Below are positions 12,267-24,259 of a stretch of DNA of 64,000 bases, piece after piece; the stretch's first letter is position 1, and every line of letters begins with the position of its first letter. The notes under the pieces are model-generated. The model saw only the letters and a list, made by a program, of their open reading frames with translations. It ran no database searches and had not been told where the DNA came from. Source of the stretch: Azorinus chamasolen (Eukaryota > Mollusca > Bivalvia > Cardiida > Solecurtidae); NCBI GenBank assembly GCA_963576725.1, contig OY755238.1, positions 26,814,334 to 26,878,333 on the forward strand, written 5' to 3'. Both the position numbers and the translations under genes were made by a program.

Positions 12267-12544
12267 GTCTGTATCTTAACCCATTTCCTGTTCAGTATTC
12301 ATATAATAGGTAATAACATTATGAATATGTATTAGTTCAATGTTTATAATGTTAACTTTTCAAAATAGCAAAATGGCAGACAATACCCTGATCAGACCGC
12401 GGGTCAAGTTTGAGAGGCTTTACTGTATAGGTAGGTAGTATTTGAATGCAGGACGAATGTATGCAAAAGCACCTGTCGGAGTTTGTTGCAAAATTTTCGC
12501 CCTGCAATAAGCATCCATGTTTTAAATATTGGTATATCTATTAA

Positions 12545-12743
12545 CCCTTTCCCGTTTATAAACACCTTTTCAGGGGCCGTCTGATAAGGGTCTGTTCTGT
12601 TTGCTAATCGAATCTGGTAGATCTATTCCTCTAGGTTCTACAATTTCTACAATGTCCCCCTTTCGTTGTGATTATTGTGATTCTTTTGTCCATGAATATT
12701 CAGTAGGTATCAACATTTGGTCTAATTATAAAACCGGGACATG
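12545..12743. mobile_element. piggyBac-like MITE, family M1, TTAA-flanked
   Basis: TTAA occurs at 12541-12544 and 12744-12747, and the left end reads CCCTTTCCCG. Only half of the usual hairpin survives (GGGGCCGTCTGATAAGGGTC). The conserved tail TCCATGAATATTCAGTAGG is present. Confidence 0.7.
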
Positions 12744-12747
12744 TTAA

Positions 12748-13980
12748 TTTAGTGGTAGCTATAGAGGGGCACTACTGTATATGTGTAATACATAATGTAC
12801 GAGTAAAACAGCTATATTCTATATTAACAAGCAACTATTTATATACCAGATAATTGCATATACATGTACCATAAAGCCATTGACAACTCAAATGACTGCG
12901 ATTGACAAAGCAAAATATGTATACAATTCAAACTAAGAAACTATCTGTTCTATGAGTTGATGCTATTGGTTATTTGATGTTGCAACATTATCATTAGTTT
13001 TATCACAAAGGAACTCATCAAAACCCACTAAAATAACACGTATCAAGTAACACTTATCGCGGTAATTTCTGACAGGGAATAGTAAATGAAAAGAAACTGA
13101 CACCCAAAATTGCACGGCATACATACACCATCAAACAGGAAACAAGACAATTTCAAGACAAAACGTGAAGAAACGCACAAATAAGAAATGAAACTTTTAC
13201 CATAGAAATCTAAAAAATAAACCATAATTATGCTGAAAGCCGGAGTAGACAAAGAAGACTACCGTCGGTTTGATCCAGAGTTGTTAGTAACCAGCCTCAC
13301 GCTTATCCCACATTCAGCCAATTCAACATTCAAAGTAAAGTATGCTAGAATCGCTAATTGTTCTTTGCCTATTTAATTGAAAAAGCAAACAATTATTTAA
13401 AGCGTGTGTCACTTAACGCCAACAGTTTACCTTTGCCGAATAAACGAACTGGAGAAGTAACTATTTGATTACAAACAAACACATCTGTTATGGAATCAGT
13501 TGTTGAATCAGCCATGAGTGATGTATCATATTCATGTTTATTCTGCTATAATAATCGTTCAGAGAATAAATCTGCTATTTAAGAAAAGCTTGAGATGTTG
13601 CCTTCACTCTGTTACTTGTAGCGAGAATTTGCAACAAATGGGAACACATGCGTCTGGATCGGTTGAACTGATCGATATAATAAAACAAAAATATAATTAT
13701 TGTTGCGTTTTTTATGTTTTTATGATCATATAAGATGTCGTTTGGAATAACGGTTCTGCTCGGGTTTTTAATACAGAATCGATTATATTTTTAAGGAATG
13801 CCTTAGACGTATTTGGTCGATTGAATTTGTGAAATTAAAATCAACTGATTGGAAGATTTTTAATACAACCTGTCAACTATGACTTATTTTACATGGTCTA
13901 TATAGCAGAATAATGCTAAAGGTCAGTATGTCCGACTTTATAGTATCCCCATATTTTTCTATATTTAGTGAGTACATATT
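12748..13980. other. No gene recognised
   Basis: AT-rich sequence. The few open frames near 13.0-13.7 kb have no family motif and biased, low-complexity composition. Confidence 0.4.
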
Positions 13981-13981
13981 A

Positions 13982-14189
13982 CAGTAGAACCTCTCATAAG
14001 AGGCCATCAAAACGAGGTTTAATTGTTGGTCTATAAGGCATGTAACATCTTAATGCAGGTCAAAGGTAATGCAGAACGATCCTATAGGAGCTTTCTGTAT
14101 TACTTTTACCCCGCATTAAGCAACCGTCTGTTTGTAAAGATTATTTTGTTTTGCAATAAATGAATGGCCGACTAAGAGATGTTCTACTG
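13982..14189. mobile_element. pogo-like MITE (family M2) with TA target duplication
   Basis: The ends are CAGTAGAACCTCTCATAAG and its inverse ...TTCTACTG, flanked by TA at 13980-13981 and 14190-14191. The core hairpin pairs GGTAATGCAGAACGATC with the GGAGCTTTCTGTATTAC side. CAGT... ends with a TA duplication are typical of Tc1/mariner-pogo elements; the assignment is inferred from the ends. Confidence 0.7.
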
Positions 14190-14269
14190 TATACTATCGT
14201 AGTCACTGTTGCGATGACTTGACACAGTGCACAGACGTCAACGCGTAATCGATAATATTAGTTCGCATA

Positions 14270-14410
14270 CACAGTAAACCCCCTCTAAACCGGACTTCTA
14301 GTAGAGATGAATGCAAATACTTTTAGGCAGGGGGCTGCTTAATGCAGGATGAATGTTTTGAAGAAAGCTTCTAAGGGAGTATTTGCATGACTTGCATGTT
14401 GATCATTAAA
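14270..14410. mobile_element. Degenerate M2 (pogo-like) MITE
   Basis: The stretch starts ACAGTAAACCCCCTCTAAAC and includes GCTTAATGCAGGATGAATG, both as in M2. The right end is not recognisable. Confidence 0.5.
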
Positions 14411-15305
14411 AACAATATGTGACGTCTTTTGTGCGCCAGCTGTGTGGTTGAAATGATAGGGATAACGGTTACCCAGGAACCCTGTAGGAAACAAACATGT
14501 CTCGCTTTGCCTTTATGTCTACCTTTTATAAAGCAACTATATAAACGCACAATCTACGAACTGAACATAGACGAAAATGTATAAAGCAGATGACAATGTT
14601 GGCACTGAACGGGATAAAGATACATTGAAGATCTAGAAATGTTTGAATTAGATACCCAGGACTGTTCCGCTGCATATTCAAATATAGTATACGGTAACCA
14701 CGTTCTCTTCGATTTGACTGCAATTCAAAAGAAAGAGGTGTGTTTCAGGCACGAATATAGACAATGTTAGATGTTGATGTTCAGAAAACCTATATGGCTG
14801 TTGGGCATTACTGTGATAGGTGAGATGTAGTTACATACATTAATTATGAATTGGTTAGATAAACAAAACTAAACAATCCTGGCATATGCAATAGTGTTGA
14901 ACATTCGTTTTTAGGAGGCGTAATCTTATATTATAAAGATAAAACCAAGTTGATTTGTATATCTTTAATCTTTTTTCACAGTTGAATAAAATACACAGTA
15001 CAACATCTGATAAAGTTCCATTAATATAATATTTGTTAGAAAATGTCAAAACATAGTACACATTGATTTAAATAATCCAAATCTATTGCGAAAAAAAGCT
15101 TTAACCGATGATTAGGTGCTGTAAACTGTTTTATTAAGTGCCCTACATCCAGTCCAGCCGATATATTGCATTCTAGTAAGGCATTTTATGACCATTTGAC
15201 AGAATCTTACTCAGTGGTAGTTTTGCCACTCTCCTTGTTACACTAGTTTTTATGTTTGTCTTGTGTATTTGTTCTTGTGCGGTTGTTGATGTTTGGAATA
15301 TTTAT

Positions 15306-15310
15306 ATATT
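15306..15310. repeat. Left target-site duplication ATATT of the foldback element
   Basis: ATATT lies immediately outside the left terminus AGGCTGGGTCC and is repeated at 22328-22332 immediately outside the right terminus. Confidence 0.65.
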
Positions 15311-16945
15311 AGGCTGGGTCCTAGTAGTGGTTACCGTAGCATCCCCCTAGACTTTTTTTCATGGGGACCAAATTTTTCGTTGGGGTCCTTAGAACACATT
15401 TTGAGCATGCCCCCAAAAATAAGTTTGTCCCAGCTATGTTTTATTTAACGGTTTCCATGGTAACCCGAGGTAATTTTCGAAACTACCTTGGTTCAGAAAA
15501 TGCGCCATAACTTTGTTTTTAGAAGCAATAGAAGGACAAAACAAGTACCAAAGTAAAGCAGAGATATATAGCTTGAATATGATATATGATTTTATTAATA
15601 TTCATAAATGAATTCTTATGAATATTAATGAGGAAGTAAAAAATGTGATTTTTTTTAGAAAAAAGGAGTTTGTTGTTTAGTCTGAGAGGTTTATTAATGC
15701 ACAGAAATTATTGAATTTAGGTTTAAGTTGTTCAATGGAGTCCTCAGAACACATTTTGAGTATTTCCCCAAAAAAATAAGTTTGTCCCAGCTATGTTTTA
15801 TTAAACGGTTTCCATGGTAACCCAAGGTAAATTCCGAAACATCCTTGGTTCAGAAAATGCGTAATAACTTTGCTTTTAGAGGTAATAGAAGGACAAAACA
15901 AGTACCAAAGTAAAGCAGAGACATATAGCTTGAATATGGTATATGATTTAATTAATATTCATAATGCATTCTTATGAATATTCATGAGAATGTAAAAAAA
16001 ATGCGTTTTTTAGAAAATGGAGCTTGTTTTTTAGTCTGATAGGCTTATTAATGCACACAAATTATTGAATTCAGGTTTAAATTGTTTGTTTGGGTCATCA
16101 GAACACATTTTGAGCATTCCCCCAAAGTAATTTTGTCCCATCGTTGTTTTATTGAACGGTTTCCATGGTAACGCGAGGAGGTAATTTCGAAACATCATTG
16201 GTTCAGAAAATGCATAATAACTTTGCTTTTAGAGGCAATAGAAGGACAAAACAAAAACCAAAGTAAAGCAGAGACATATATCTTGATTATGATATATAAT
16301 TTTAATAATATTCATATATGATTGCTTATGAATATTAATGAGGAAGTATAAAAATCCACTTTTTTAGAAAAAATAGTTTTTTGTTTAGTCTTAGAGGCCT
16401 ATTAATGCACACAAATTATTGAATTCAGGTTTAAATTGTTCGTTGGGGTCCGCAGAACACCACTTGAGCATTCCCCAAAATAATTGTGTCCAAGCTATGT
16501 TTTTAAAGATTTCCATGGTAACCCGAGGTAAATTTCGAAACATCCATGGTTAAACAAATGCGTCATAACTTTGCTTTTAGAGGCGAAAGAAGGACAAAAC
16601 AAGAACCTGAATAAAGCAAATACATATAACTTGAATATGATATGTAATTTACATGTAACTAGTTTTCATAAAGGTATTCTTATGAATATTAATAAGGAAG
16701 TAAAACAATCCGATTTTTGTTTAGAAAAAGGGAGTTTATTGTTTAGTCTGAGATGCCTATTAATAAACAAGAGTTATTGAATTCATGTTTGAATGTTTTC
16801 ATGTGAAGGAAAATAAACCATCTTTGTTTCAGGTTATATTTCTATAAAGCATGCGTATTTCAGCTTATTTGCATATAATGTACGTATATGAATAAGCAAT
16901 TTTCTATGAGCATTGTATTTAGTATTATTTTGAGTATACGGTAAA
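15311..16945 (+). repeat. Left arm of foldback element: four ~354-bp direct repeats
   Basis: Each unit carries AGAACACATTTTGAGCAT, GGTTTCCATGGTAACCCGAG, CAATAGAAGGACAAAACAAG and a TTATGAATATTAATGAGGAAG tract. Units are diverged in small ways from each other, yet each resembles its mirror unit in the right arm. The inner end runs on through a non-repeated piece (CTTATTTGCATATAATGTACG near 16863) that also has an inverse copy near 19400-19440. Confidence 0.88.
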
Positions 16946-17105
16946 ATCTCGATTATTTGAATTTTCTTTATAGAAGCATTAATACCCTTTTAGGCAGATG
17001 ACTACTTGATGCATGGTGAAAATCATGCAGAAAGCTGCACTAGGAGCTTTCTGCATGACTTTCACCATGCATTAAGCTGTCACCTGTCTTAAATATCGAT
17101 AATAA
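16930..17105. mobile_element. M2-like hairpin MITE inside the foldback loop
   Basis: GGTAAAATCTCGATTATTTGAA is followed by a long hairpin whose arms are ATGCATGGTGAAAATCATGC and GCATGACTTTCACCATGCAT, with a centre of GCACTAGGAGC. The same hairpin occurs at 46712-46915. Confidence 0.65.
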
Positions 17106-17186
17106 TACGTACGTAAATGATAATACGTCAATGTTTGAAGCGAATCCCATCTGTTGGATGCAACTGCCGGTGCTAAAGAAGTGAAT

Positions 17187-17216
<30 letters not shown>
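17187..17216 (+). repeat. (GA)n microsatellite
   Basis: About fourteen GA dinucleotides lie at the left edge of the GC-rich island. Confidence 0.9.
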
Positions 17217-17219
<3 letters not shown>

Positions 17220-18831
17220 CCTAATGCCCGCCCCAGGGGCTGTCGGAATCAAGTGAGGGGATCTGATAAAACATCCCAGGTCGATTTTCATTTGAAACCG
17301 GAGGCCTAAGAATGATCCACCCAGTTGCCGGGCTGGCACAAAAATCTTCGCCCAGGTCAGGCAAACTGGAAAGAAGTCCCGTGGAAGGAGAAAGAGACTC
17401 CCTAGACTTAATTAGGTTAGGGAGGTCCACTTTTTCGACTGACACTAGCACGGAAGAGGATAGAGGACCCCTGTGAAGAGGATTCGGGGGTCTAGGTTAG
17501 ACAGAGGGTGGGATGATTCTAAAAAATCTTCACACGCATTCTCAATAGAAAATATTGATGTTCAGAATCATCTAAAGAAAAAGAGGACTAAGTCCCGTCT
17601 AAATCCGAGTGAGAGGCTTCCACAAAGTCTGATTCCCTTAAAAAATAGGACCATCCCTAGGAGCCATAATGGACAAAGTGTCTTCCTGCTCTCCCTCAGA
17701 ATCCGCCCTGGTGAACGCCATGGATGGCAGCACCCGGGAAGAGTGAGACCCGCCACAGACATAGAAGTGTGGACTGTGGGTTCACGTGAGAGCTATTCTC
17801 CCTCTAGGTGAAGCTTGCTGGTTCCCAGAATGAGTGTCGGCTATCGAGAGCGACCAGCCGGCGAATCTGAGGAGGCAGAGCAATGTCTTCGCATAGAAGA
17901 GTAATGGTAAGACCTCGATCTGCGATGAGAGCGGTGCGAGTGCCGGTTCCCATTAGAAGAATAAGAAGGTTTTTACGCCTCCTACGGGGTGGGTGGGATG
18001 GGGGCTGGGGAGTCCGAGGTGTACTCAAAAGATGAAGAGTAATTGCAGGGTCTAGACGACCAAGAATGTCTAGACTTAGCCAGAGCACCTTCCTGTTGAC
18101 TTTCACCACTGAAATGCGGTGTAGAGACAGAATGCCCTGTAGAAAAGATTGGACTGGTAGATTTACCGGTCCACTTCTGTACCCTGGTCCAAAGGACCAG
18201 ACCGGGCCACCGGAGGACCGTTGGAGAGCAAACTTAGGACACCGGGCCAAAGAGTACACAGTGACATCTTTGGGCGGGGGGCTCGGTAGACCGGTCTGCT
18301 GGTGATGTCATAAAACGGAAGCACTAACGCCAGGACACCGGGGACCGGTGACGGATAACCGGGCCTAGATTCAGCGGGACCAGGCAAAACTCTTCACACA
18401 ACAAGCGGACCGGGAGACCTGACAACAATAGTACCTGGGACCAGAACAAAGGGTACCATTCAAGTGGTAAACGGGGAACCCGCGCCCGGGCCAGCAGTTG
18501 GGTGCCGATCTGCAACTAACAACTGGGGAATCGACTGCACCACAGGGGCTGTTGACGAAAGTGATTTTAAAGCAGAAGCAGGCTTCTTCTGAGCTTTAGG
18601 GGACAGTGATGTGTCTGTTGCGAGGGAGTCGCTGACCAAAGAGAAGAATACTTCTTCCGTCGGGCAGCAAGCTCCCACGTCTCCCCTGTCCAGAGGGATG
18701 AAACTGGACAGGGAGCTGACGCGGAGCATCCGCAGCAGGCCAGACACACTTAATGAGTTGTCCAGCCTGTCGCGAAATGCTCGCAAGTAGCCTTGCGTTG
18801 CTCTGGCATGTAAATAATCAAGCAAATGCAT
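17217..18831 (-). pseudogene. GC-rich protein-like island in the foldback loop, possibly a decayed gag-like ORF
   Basis: This interval is visibly richer in G and C than everything around it and carries overlapping open frames on minus (18460-18831, 17804-18259, 17221-17451). The translations are rich in Ser, Pro, Arg and Leu. The first begins MHLLDYLHARATQGYLRAF. The last ends with a block containing WIILRPPVSNENRPGMFYQI. A Ser/Pro/Arg-rich body and multiple frame changes would suit a decayed gag or ORF1 of a DIRS or Gypsy retroelement, but I recognise no zinc knuckle, protease or polymerase motif. Some plus-strand frames are also open (17473-17811), as expected in GC-rich DNA. The identity is unproven. 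The base-composition break is the firm observation. Confidence 0.35.
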
Positions 18832-19865
18832 AAGACATCGCGAGTAAGTTAGAAGTCACGCAAGGCTAATATGGGTAAACATAAGCTGATGATTACAGTC
18901 GAGATGCTATATATTTTCTATTGCATTGCAAAACACCCATAACAGTAATATTCTTCATAAAACATGCATGAGGCTCAATTCCTCTGCTGTAATTTCTTAC
19001 AAGAAATGTGTTGTTCACATACATGTATATTGCAATATAATAGAAAAACTTACTTTCCTACAACAGTTTACATTCTCATTAATATTCATGATTTTGAAAT
19101 AATATTCATTATCTACATATTTATATACATGAACATCAATATCGCTGTTTCAGCCAGTATCAAGCTCTATACTGGTTAACTAAAATAATCTCAGATAAAA
19201 AGAGCAGCTCATTCAAGTGTGTTTATTTTACATCTCATTAATATTCATAAATATGCATTAATATTCAAGAACCCAAAGTAATGACCCTTTGCTCTTGTCA
19301 ATGTTTGTTGTTCTGCTATTTTACGTAAAATAAATAATAGAAAAGATAGTACACTCGAAACAATGCTAAATATAGGGCTTGTGTTAAATTGCTTATTCAT
19401 TTACGCACGTTATATGCAAATTAGCTTAAATATACATGTTTTATAAATATTACATGAACCAAAGATGTTTTCCTTTATTTGTATGTTGATATTAAAACAT
19501 TTAAATCTGAATTCAATAACTATTTGTATAGTATTAGGCCTCTCAGACTAAAAACAAACTCGTCAAACTAAAAACGCATTTTTTACTTCCCCGTTAATAT
19601 TCATAAGAATGCATTATTAGAATGCATTATGTGTATTAATAGAATTACATATTGTATTCAATCTATATGTCTCTACTTTACGTTGGTTCTTGTTTTGTCC
19701 TTCTATTGTCTCTAAAAGCAAAGTTATGAAGCATTTTCTTAATCAAGATAGTTTCGAAATTTACCTCGGGTTACCACGGAAACCGTTTAATAAAACATAG
19801 CTGGGGCACAATTATTTTGGGAGAATGCTCAAAAAGTGTTCTGATGACCCCAATGAACAATTTAA

Positions 19866-21203
19866 CAGGGTTCCCACATAACAGAAAAAATAAAATTCCC
19901 TGACTTTTCACTGACTTTTCCCTGACTGAATTTCAATTTTCCCTGACCCCATGTTAACAGTAGTTTAATTGGTCATCTATGAGCATGATCAATAAATGTT
20001 GGCCTCCGTCCTCCCAATCAGCCAATCCTTACCACCTCTCTCTTTATGATAACTATATATACAGCAGTAGTGTTTTGATCATTTTAAAAAAAATGTTTTT
20101 GACTTTTTCATTTTTAATTGCTCTTGAATCTTTTCTACCTCTCTTAACCATTTCCTCCATGAATTTTTATTAGAGACTCCATCTACTATGAATATATAAT
20201 TAAGTAAAATTTTATTTTTAAGCAAAGTTATGAAATATTTTGGCTGTAGACTACAGTAAAAACTCAGATTAATGATATTCTTCTAAGCAAACAGAGTAGA
20301 CCCTGAACAGGCAGCTCCTACAGGAGATGCCTGATATGGGTCTATTCTGTTTGCAAAGGTGATAAAATGTGTATCTATGGTGGAAATGGTTTTTCTGTGT
20401 AAGCTGAATTTTAAAACGGTACATACAGTGTGTAAGACACTGATATAGCATGCTATCAAAATGGGGTCAAAATTGGCCCCGCCCCAGGGCCGGCTAGTTT
20501 TCTATAGTAACACATAGTGAAAACTTTGAAAGTCTTCTCCTCTGATTTCTGGTGAGCGATATCAGAGCCTTTCAGGCCCTCTTGTTTTGCAATTTAATCA
20601 AAATTATGCATCACTTTTTATTGCCAAAATAGGTCCTTTTAATGGGTCTCTGTAGATGCCAGAAAAGGGTCTGCATTTTCACTGTTTACATAAAAGCAGA
20701 CCAAATATTGCTGCACTAACAATTGAAGACAGTACAGTAGAATGTCCAACATCTAGCACCGCTGCCCTGCAGCCTGTCCTAACAAGTGAAGACACTACAG
20801 TAGAATGTCCAATATCTAGCATTGCTGCCCTATTCTAGCACTGCTGTCAAAATAGATGCTGGAGTCTTGCAGAGGTGCCAGAATTCTCCAATGATTTTGT
20901 TTTAACAGACTTCATGAAAGATATACTATAAAATTTGGATGTGAAATATACAAAGCTAATCAAAGATATATAAAAATGTTTGGTTTAGTCAAAATTGAAG
21001 AAACTGCCTTAGCCTTTTATTTTCATTCTTTCTCCTTTTTGACATATTTCCTCAGCCCTCATCCTTTGGTTCCAAATTTCCCTGACTTTTCCCTGACTTT
21101 TGCCAAATTTCAAATTTCCCTGACCAATTAAAAAATTCCCTGACCTTTCCCTGACCTTGAGCAATCTTTTTTCCCTGACTTTTCCCTGTCCGTGGGAACC
21201 CTG
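19866..21203. mobile_element. Nested 1.34-kb DNA transposon, ends CAGGGTTCCCAC
   Basis: The left end CAGGGTTCCCAC and right end GTGGGAACCCTG are perfect 12-bp inverted termini. TTTAA occurs on both sides (19861-19865 and 21204-21208), and uninterrupted sister units read CAATTTAAACCTG at this point, so the insertion site is exact. Inside each end are repeated TTCCCTGACTTTTCCCTGAC strings in inverted orientation. The interior holds a degenerate M1 hairpin (20255-20360) and a 63-bp duplication (20713-20838). No transposase frame is seen. The 5-bp duplication could also be read as TTAA. The superfamily is unassigned. Confidence 0.75.
20713..20838 (+). repeat. 63-bp direct duplication inside the nested element
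   Basis: Two copies begin GAAGACA/GAAGACAC at 20725 and 20788, each followed by TACAGTAGAATGTCCAA and TCTAGCA...GCTGCCCT. Confidence 0.85.
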
Positions 21204-22694
21204 TTTAAACCTGAATTCAATATTTTTTGTGCATTAATATGCCTCTAAGACTAAACAACAAACTCATTTTCTAAAAAAGCGGATTTTTATACTTCCTCAT
21301 TAATATTCATAAGCAATCATATATGAATATTATTAAAATTATATATCATAATCAAGATATAATTATGTCTCTGCTTTACTTTGGTTTTTGTTTTGTCCTT
21401 CTATTGCCTCTTAAAGCAAAGTTATTATGCATTTTCTGAACCAATGATGTTTCGAAATTTACCTCCTCGCGTTACCATGGAAACCGTTCAATAAAACGGA
21501 TGGGACAAAATTACTTTGGGGGAATGCTCAAAATGTGTTCTGATGACCCAAACAAACAATTTAAACCTGAATTCAATAATTTGTGTGCATTAATAAGCCT
21601 ATCAGACTAAAAAACAAGCTCCATTTTCTAAAAAACGCATTTGTTTTACATTCTCATGAATATTCATAAGAATGCATTTATGAATATTAATTAAATCATA
21701 TACCATATTCAAGCTATATGTCTCTGCTTTACTTTGGTACTTGTTTTGTCCTTCTATTACCTCTAAAAGCAAAGTTATTACGCATTTTCTGAACCAAAGA
21801 TGTTTCGGAATTTACCTTGGGTTACCATGGAAACCGTTTAATAAAACATAGATGGGACAAAATTATTTGGGGAAATACTCAAAATGTGTTCTGAGGACTC
21901 CAACGAACAACTTAAGCCTAAATTCAATAATTTCTGTGCATTAATAAGCCTCTCAGACTAAACAACAAACTCCTTTTTTCTAAAAAAAATCACATTTTTA
22001 CTTCCTCATTAATATTCATAAGAATTCATTTATGAATATTAATAAAATCATATATCATATTCAAGCTATATGTCTCTGCTTTACTTTGGTACTTGTTTTG
22101 TCCTTCTATTGCTTCTAAAAACAAGGTTATGGCGCATTTTCTGAACCAAGGTAGTTTCGAAAATTACCTCGGGTTACCATGGAAACCGTTAAATAAAACA
22201 TAGCTGGGACAAACTTATTTTTGGGGGCATGCTCAAAATGTGTTCTGAGGACCCCAACGAACAATTTGGTACCCATGAAAAAAAGTCTAGGGGGGATGCT
22301 ATGGTAACCACTACTAGGACCCAGCCTATATTGGACGTGTGCGTTTGTTGATGTGTGTGCGGATGTTTGTGTGTGTGACTTTGTGTGTGAGTGACACGCT
22401 TTCTATCGATGCTTATCAAGGACCGCAATGGAAATAAGAGATCATATTCATTTTTTTGTGTCATCCTTGATATTGATGTCAATGACATGGTTCATTAATT
22501 ATTTCATGATGTTTACATGTGCATTGCTGTTTTCACTGTATTGCTATTGTAACCATGTTACTTGCACAATATTGAAATAAATCTATCTTTTGGTGGTGCT
22601 TGCGTCTTGTGTGTGGCTTCTCATACTTGGTTTAACTACTTTTTCATGTGTTAGTTATAGCTTCCCACGATGCTTTGTATTCGATGAGTTTGGA

Positions 22695-22805
22695 CAATTA
22701 TAGCATAGACCTATGACAATGAAGAAGCAAATTATACGTGGCGAATCAGCAGAATTGGTCTAATATGTTACTGAATACGGAAGTGACATTTTCAGATTAG
22801 CGGCT
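22695..22805 (+). repeat. First copy of a ~110-bp direct duplication
   Basis: TATAGCATAGACCTATGACA through ACATTTTCAGATTA recurs at 23405-23525. The second copy has a 12-base addition (AGTGTTTTTTCT) in the middle. Confidence 0.9.
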
Positions 22806-23404
22806 ATTAGATTTGAATTATTGGCGATTTACAGAGTTGAGATACGTCGTGGCCACTTTGGTGTCGGTGCTGATCAGGAATGAAACAGTATGGTGAACGC
22901 TGAGTGTATGTATTTGTGCGTGTGGTCTTCATTGTCGGATCTAAAATTGCTGTGAGCTTTCGTGTGGCATTTACTATCTGGTTTCTGTTCTATATCTTAA
23001 TTTTCTAGGTGTATATTTTTGTTTGGGAAAGGCTGCAGTTCTAAGAACTATACGTTGATGGCGATAGTATCGGACAATATTAGTGTGCAAAATATAATCA
23101 AAATTACTGTATATGTTAGAGAGTAGATGAAAATACAAGAGGGTAATATAGATAAACTGAATGCTATATATTTCAGTCAACGAAACGCAAGGGTGTACAC
23201 TTGCTTATATCCGTGTTACTTTTGACATATATTAACGTGGGCCTTTTGGATTGGATGCAATACATACATCATCACATGAATGAAACAACATGATTTATGC
23301 ATGCGTCTGAAGTAAGTTAGTAAAAATATAAGAAACAAACATTGTAGACCGATATAAGTTTCCGCTTCATGGACACCGTGTTTGATAACCTGTATACTAT
23401 TGGA

Positions 23405-23525
23405 ACATTATAGCATAGACCTATGACAATGAAGAAGACAATTATACGTGGCGAATCGGCAGAATTGGTCAGTGTTTTTTCTAATATGTTACTAAATACA
23501 GAAGTTACATTTTCAGATTACCGGC
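23405..23525 (+). repeat. Second copy of the ~110-bp direct duplication
   Basis: This is the partner of 22695-22805, about 710 bp downstream. The copies are over 90% alike by eye. Confidence 0.9.
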
Positions 23526-23614
23526 CTTTACAAACAGTGTATACCCAGATGAGAGGGAACCACTAGGATCGTCCCTGTCATCAGGATCTGCACTGTTTTT
23601 ATGTTTCATTTTCA

Positions 23615-23890
23615 AAACTATTCAGAATATATGTCCTTCACAACAACATGTGTTAAGTGCTTGTGTGGCGGCCGTAAAAAATCACCACGTACATCATTCT
23701 CGGTGTTGTTATTTTTTCTGGACCTTCGGGATCTTTATTTTTGATGTTATTAAAATTGAATACTGCCTGAGCCGCTGCTAGGGGGCGTGAGTAGTGTTGC
23801 ACTTTTAATTTCTACTCATGAACAGACTCAATAAAACCGAGTCTGCAATTTTCTCATTTCGCATTACCACTTTTGCTTTCGAAGGATTTC
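23615..23890 (+). repeat. Dispersed repeat D1, copy 1
   Basis: D1 is defined here from five loci. In order it reads GTGTGGCGGCCGTAAAAA, TTCTGGACCTTCGGGATC, GGGGGCGTGAGTAGTGTTGC, then the hairpin CAGACTC(AATAAAACC)GAGTCTG, and ends in CTTTCGAAGGAT. The hairpin loop presents an AATAAA hexamer, as in some LTR R/U5 regions, but no LTR ends could be fixed. Other copies: 26500-26740, 27455-27720 (minus), 37134-37570 and 41205-41645. Confidence 0.75.
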
Positions 23891-24259
23891 ACATTTAAAA
23901 AAAATATGGACAATTTGAATAAATCATTTATGATCCTGATTTAATGTTTAAGGCATGTTCACTCATAGACTTACACTGATCAGTTTGGCAATCGCCATGT
24001 TTTGATTGTATTTGAACATGAGCATACAAAGTAACTTTTCGCCAGCTTATGGGAATAGTGTGCGTCTTTCTATATTAAAAAAATCTTAAAACAGCTGTGT
24101 GATTGTGTGTGTCACTTATATTCTATCGATGGTCTGGTGGTGTTTGCGTCTTGTGTGTGGCTTTTCGGCTTGACGTTACTACTTTTGCATGTGCTTTATG
24201 TAGTAGTGCGGTTGACTTTTCATAAATTTTAGAGGATAATGTCAGCTTACCAATGCCAA

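Larger units (their letters stand above)
15311..22327. mobile_element. 7.0-kb foldback-type transposable element
   Basis: The left terminus AGGCTGGGTCCTAGTAGTGG is the inverse of the right terminus CCACTACTAGGACCCAGCCT, and ATATT flanks both. The arms (about 15311-16945 and 19340-22327) are inverse copies built of tandem units of about 354 bp, four per side. Left unit markers fall at 15391, 15746, 16100 and 16454. Right markers fall at 22240, 21886, 21535 and 19836, the last interval being enlarged by a nested 1.34-kb insertion. Inverted arms made of direct subrepeats are the defining feature of Foldback elements. The central loop (about 16946-19339) holds a MITE, a GA microsatellite and a GC-rich island but no recognisable transposase. 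The element is therefore probably non-autonomous, unless the island encodes its own protein. Confidence 0.8.
19340..22327 (-). repeat. Right arm of foldback element, interrupted by a nested transposon
   Basis: Read on minus, this arm repeats the left arm unit for unit. The marker GTGTTCTGAGGAC (or its variant) falls at 22240, 21886, 21535 and 19836. Removing 19866-21208 from the last interval restores a spacing of about 354 bp. Confidence 0.88.
22333..24259. other. Gene-free stretch with internal duplications
   Basis: It contains a TG-rich microsatellite (about 22331-22400), a duplicated block of about 110 bp (22695-22805 and 23405-23525), a D1 repeat copy (about 23615-23890), and repeated TTTGCGTCTTGTGTGTGGCTT-like strings near 22600 and 24145. 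No coding frame is supported. Confidence 0.5.

Noticed and set aside
13043..15061. Hydrophobic minus-strand frames as possible seven-helix exons of the receptor-like gene
   Set aside because: They are short, AT-driven and lack helix-loop spacing or splice sites; no support for receptor identity.
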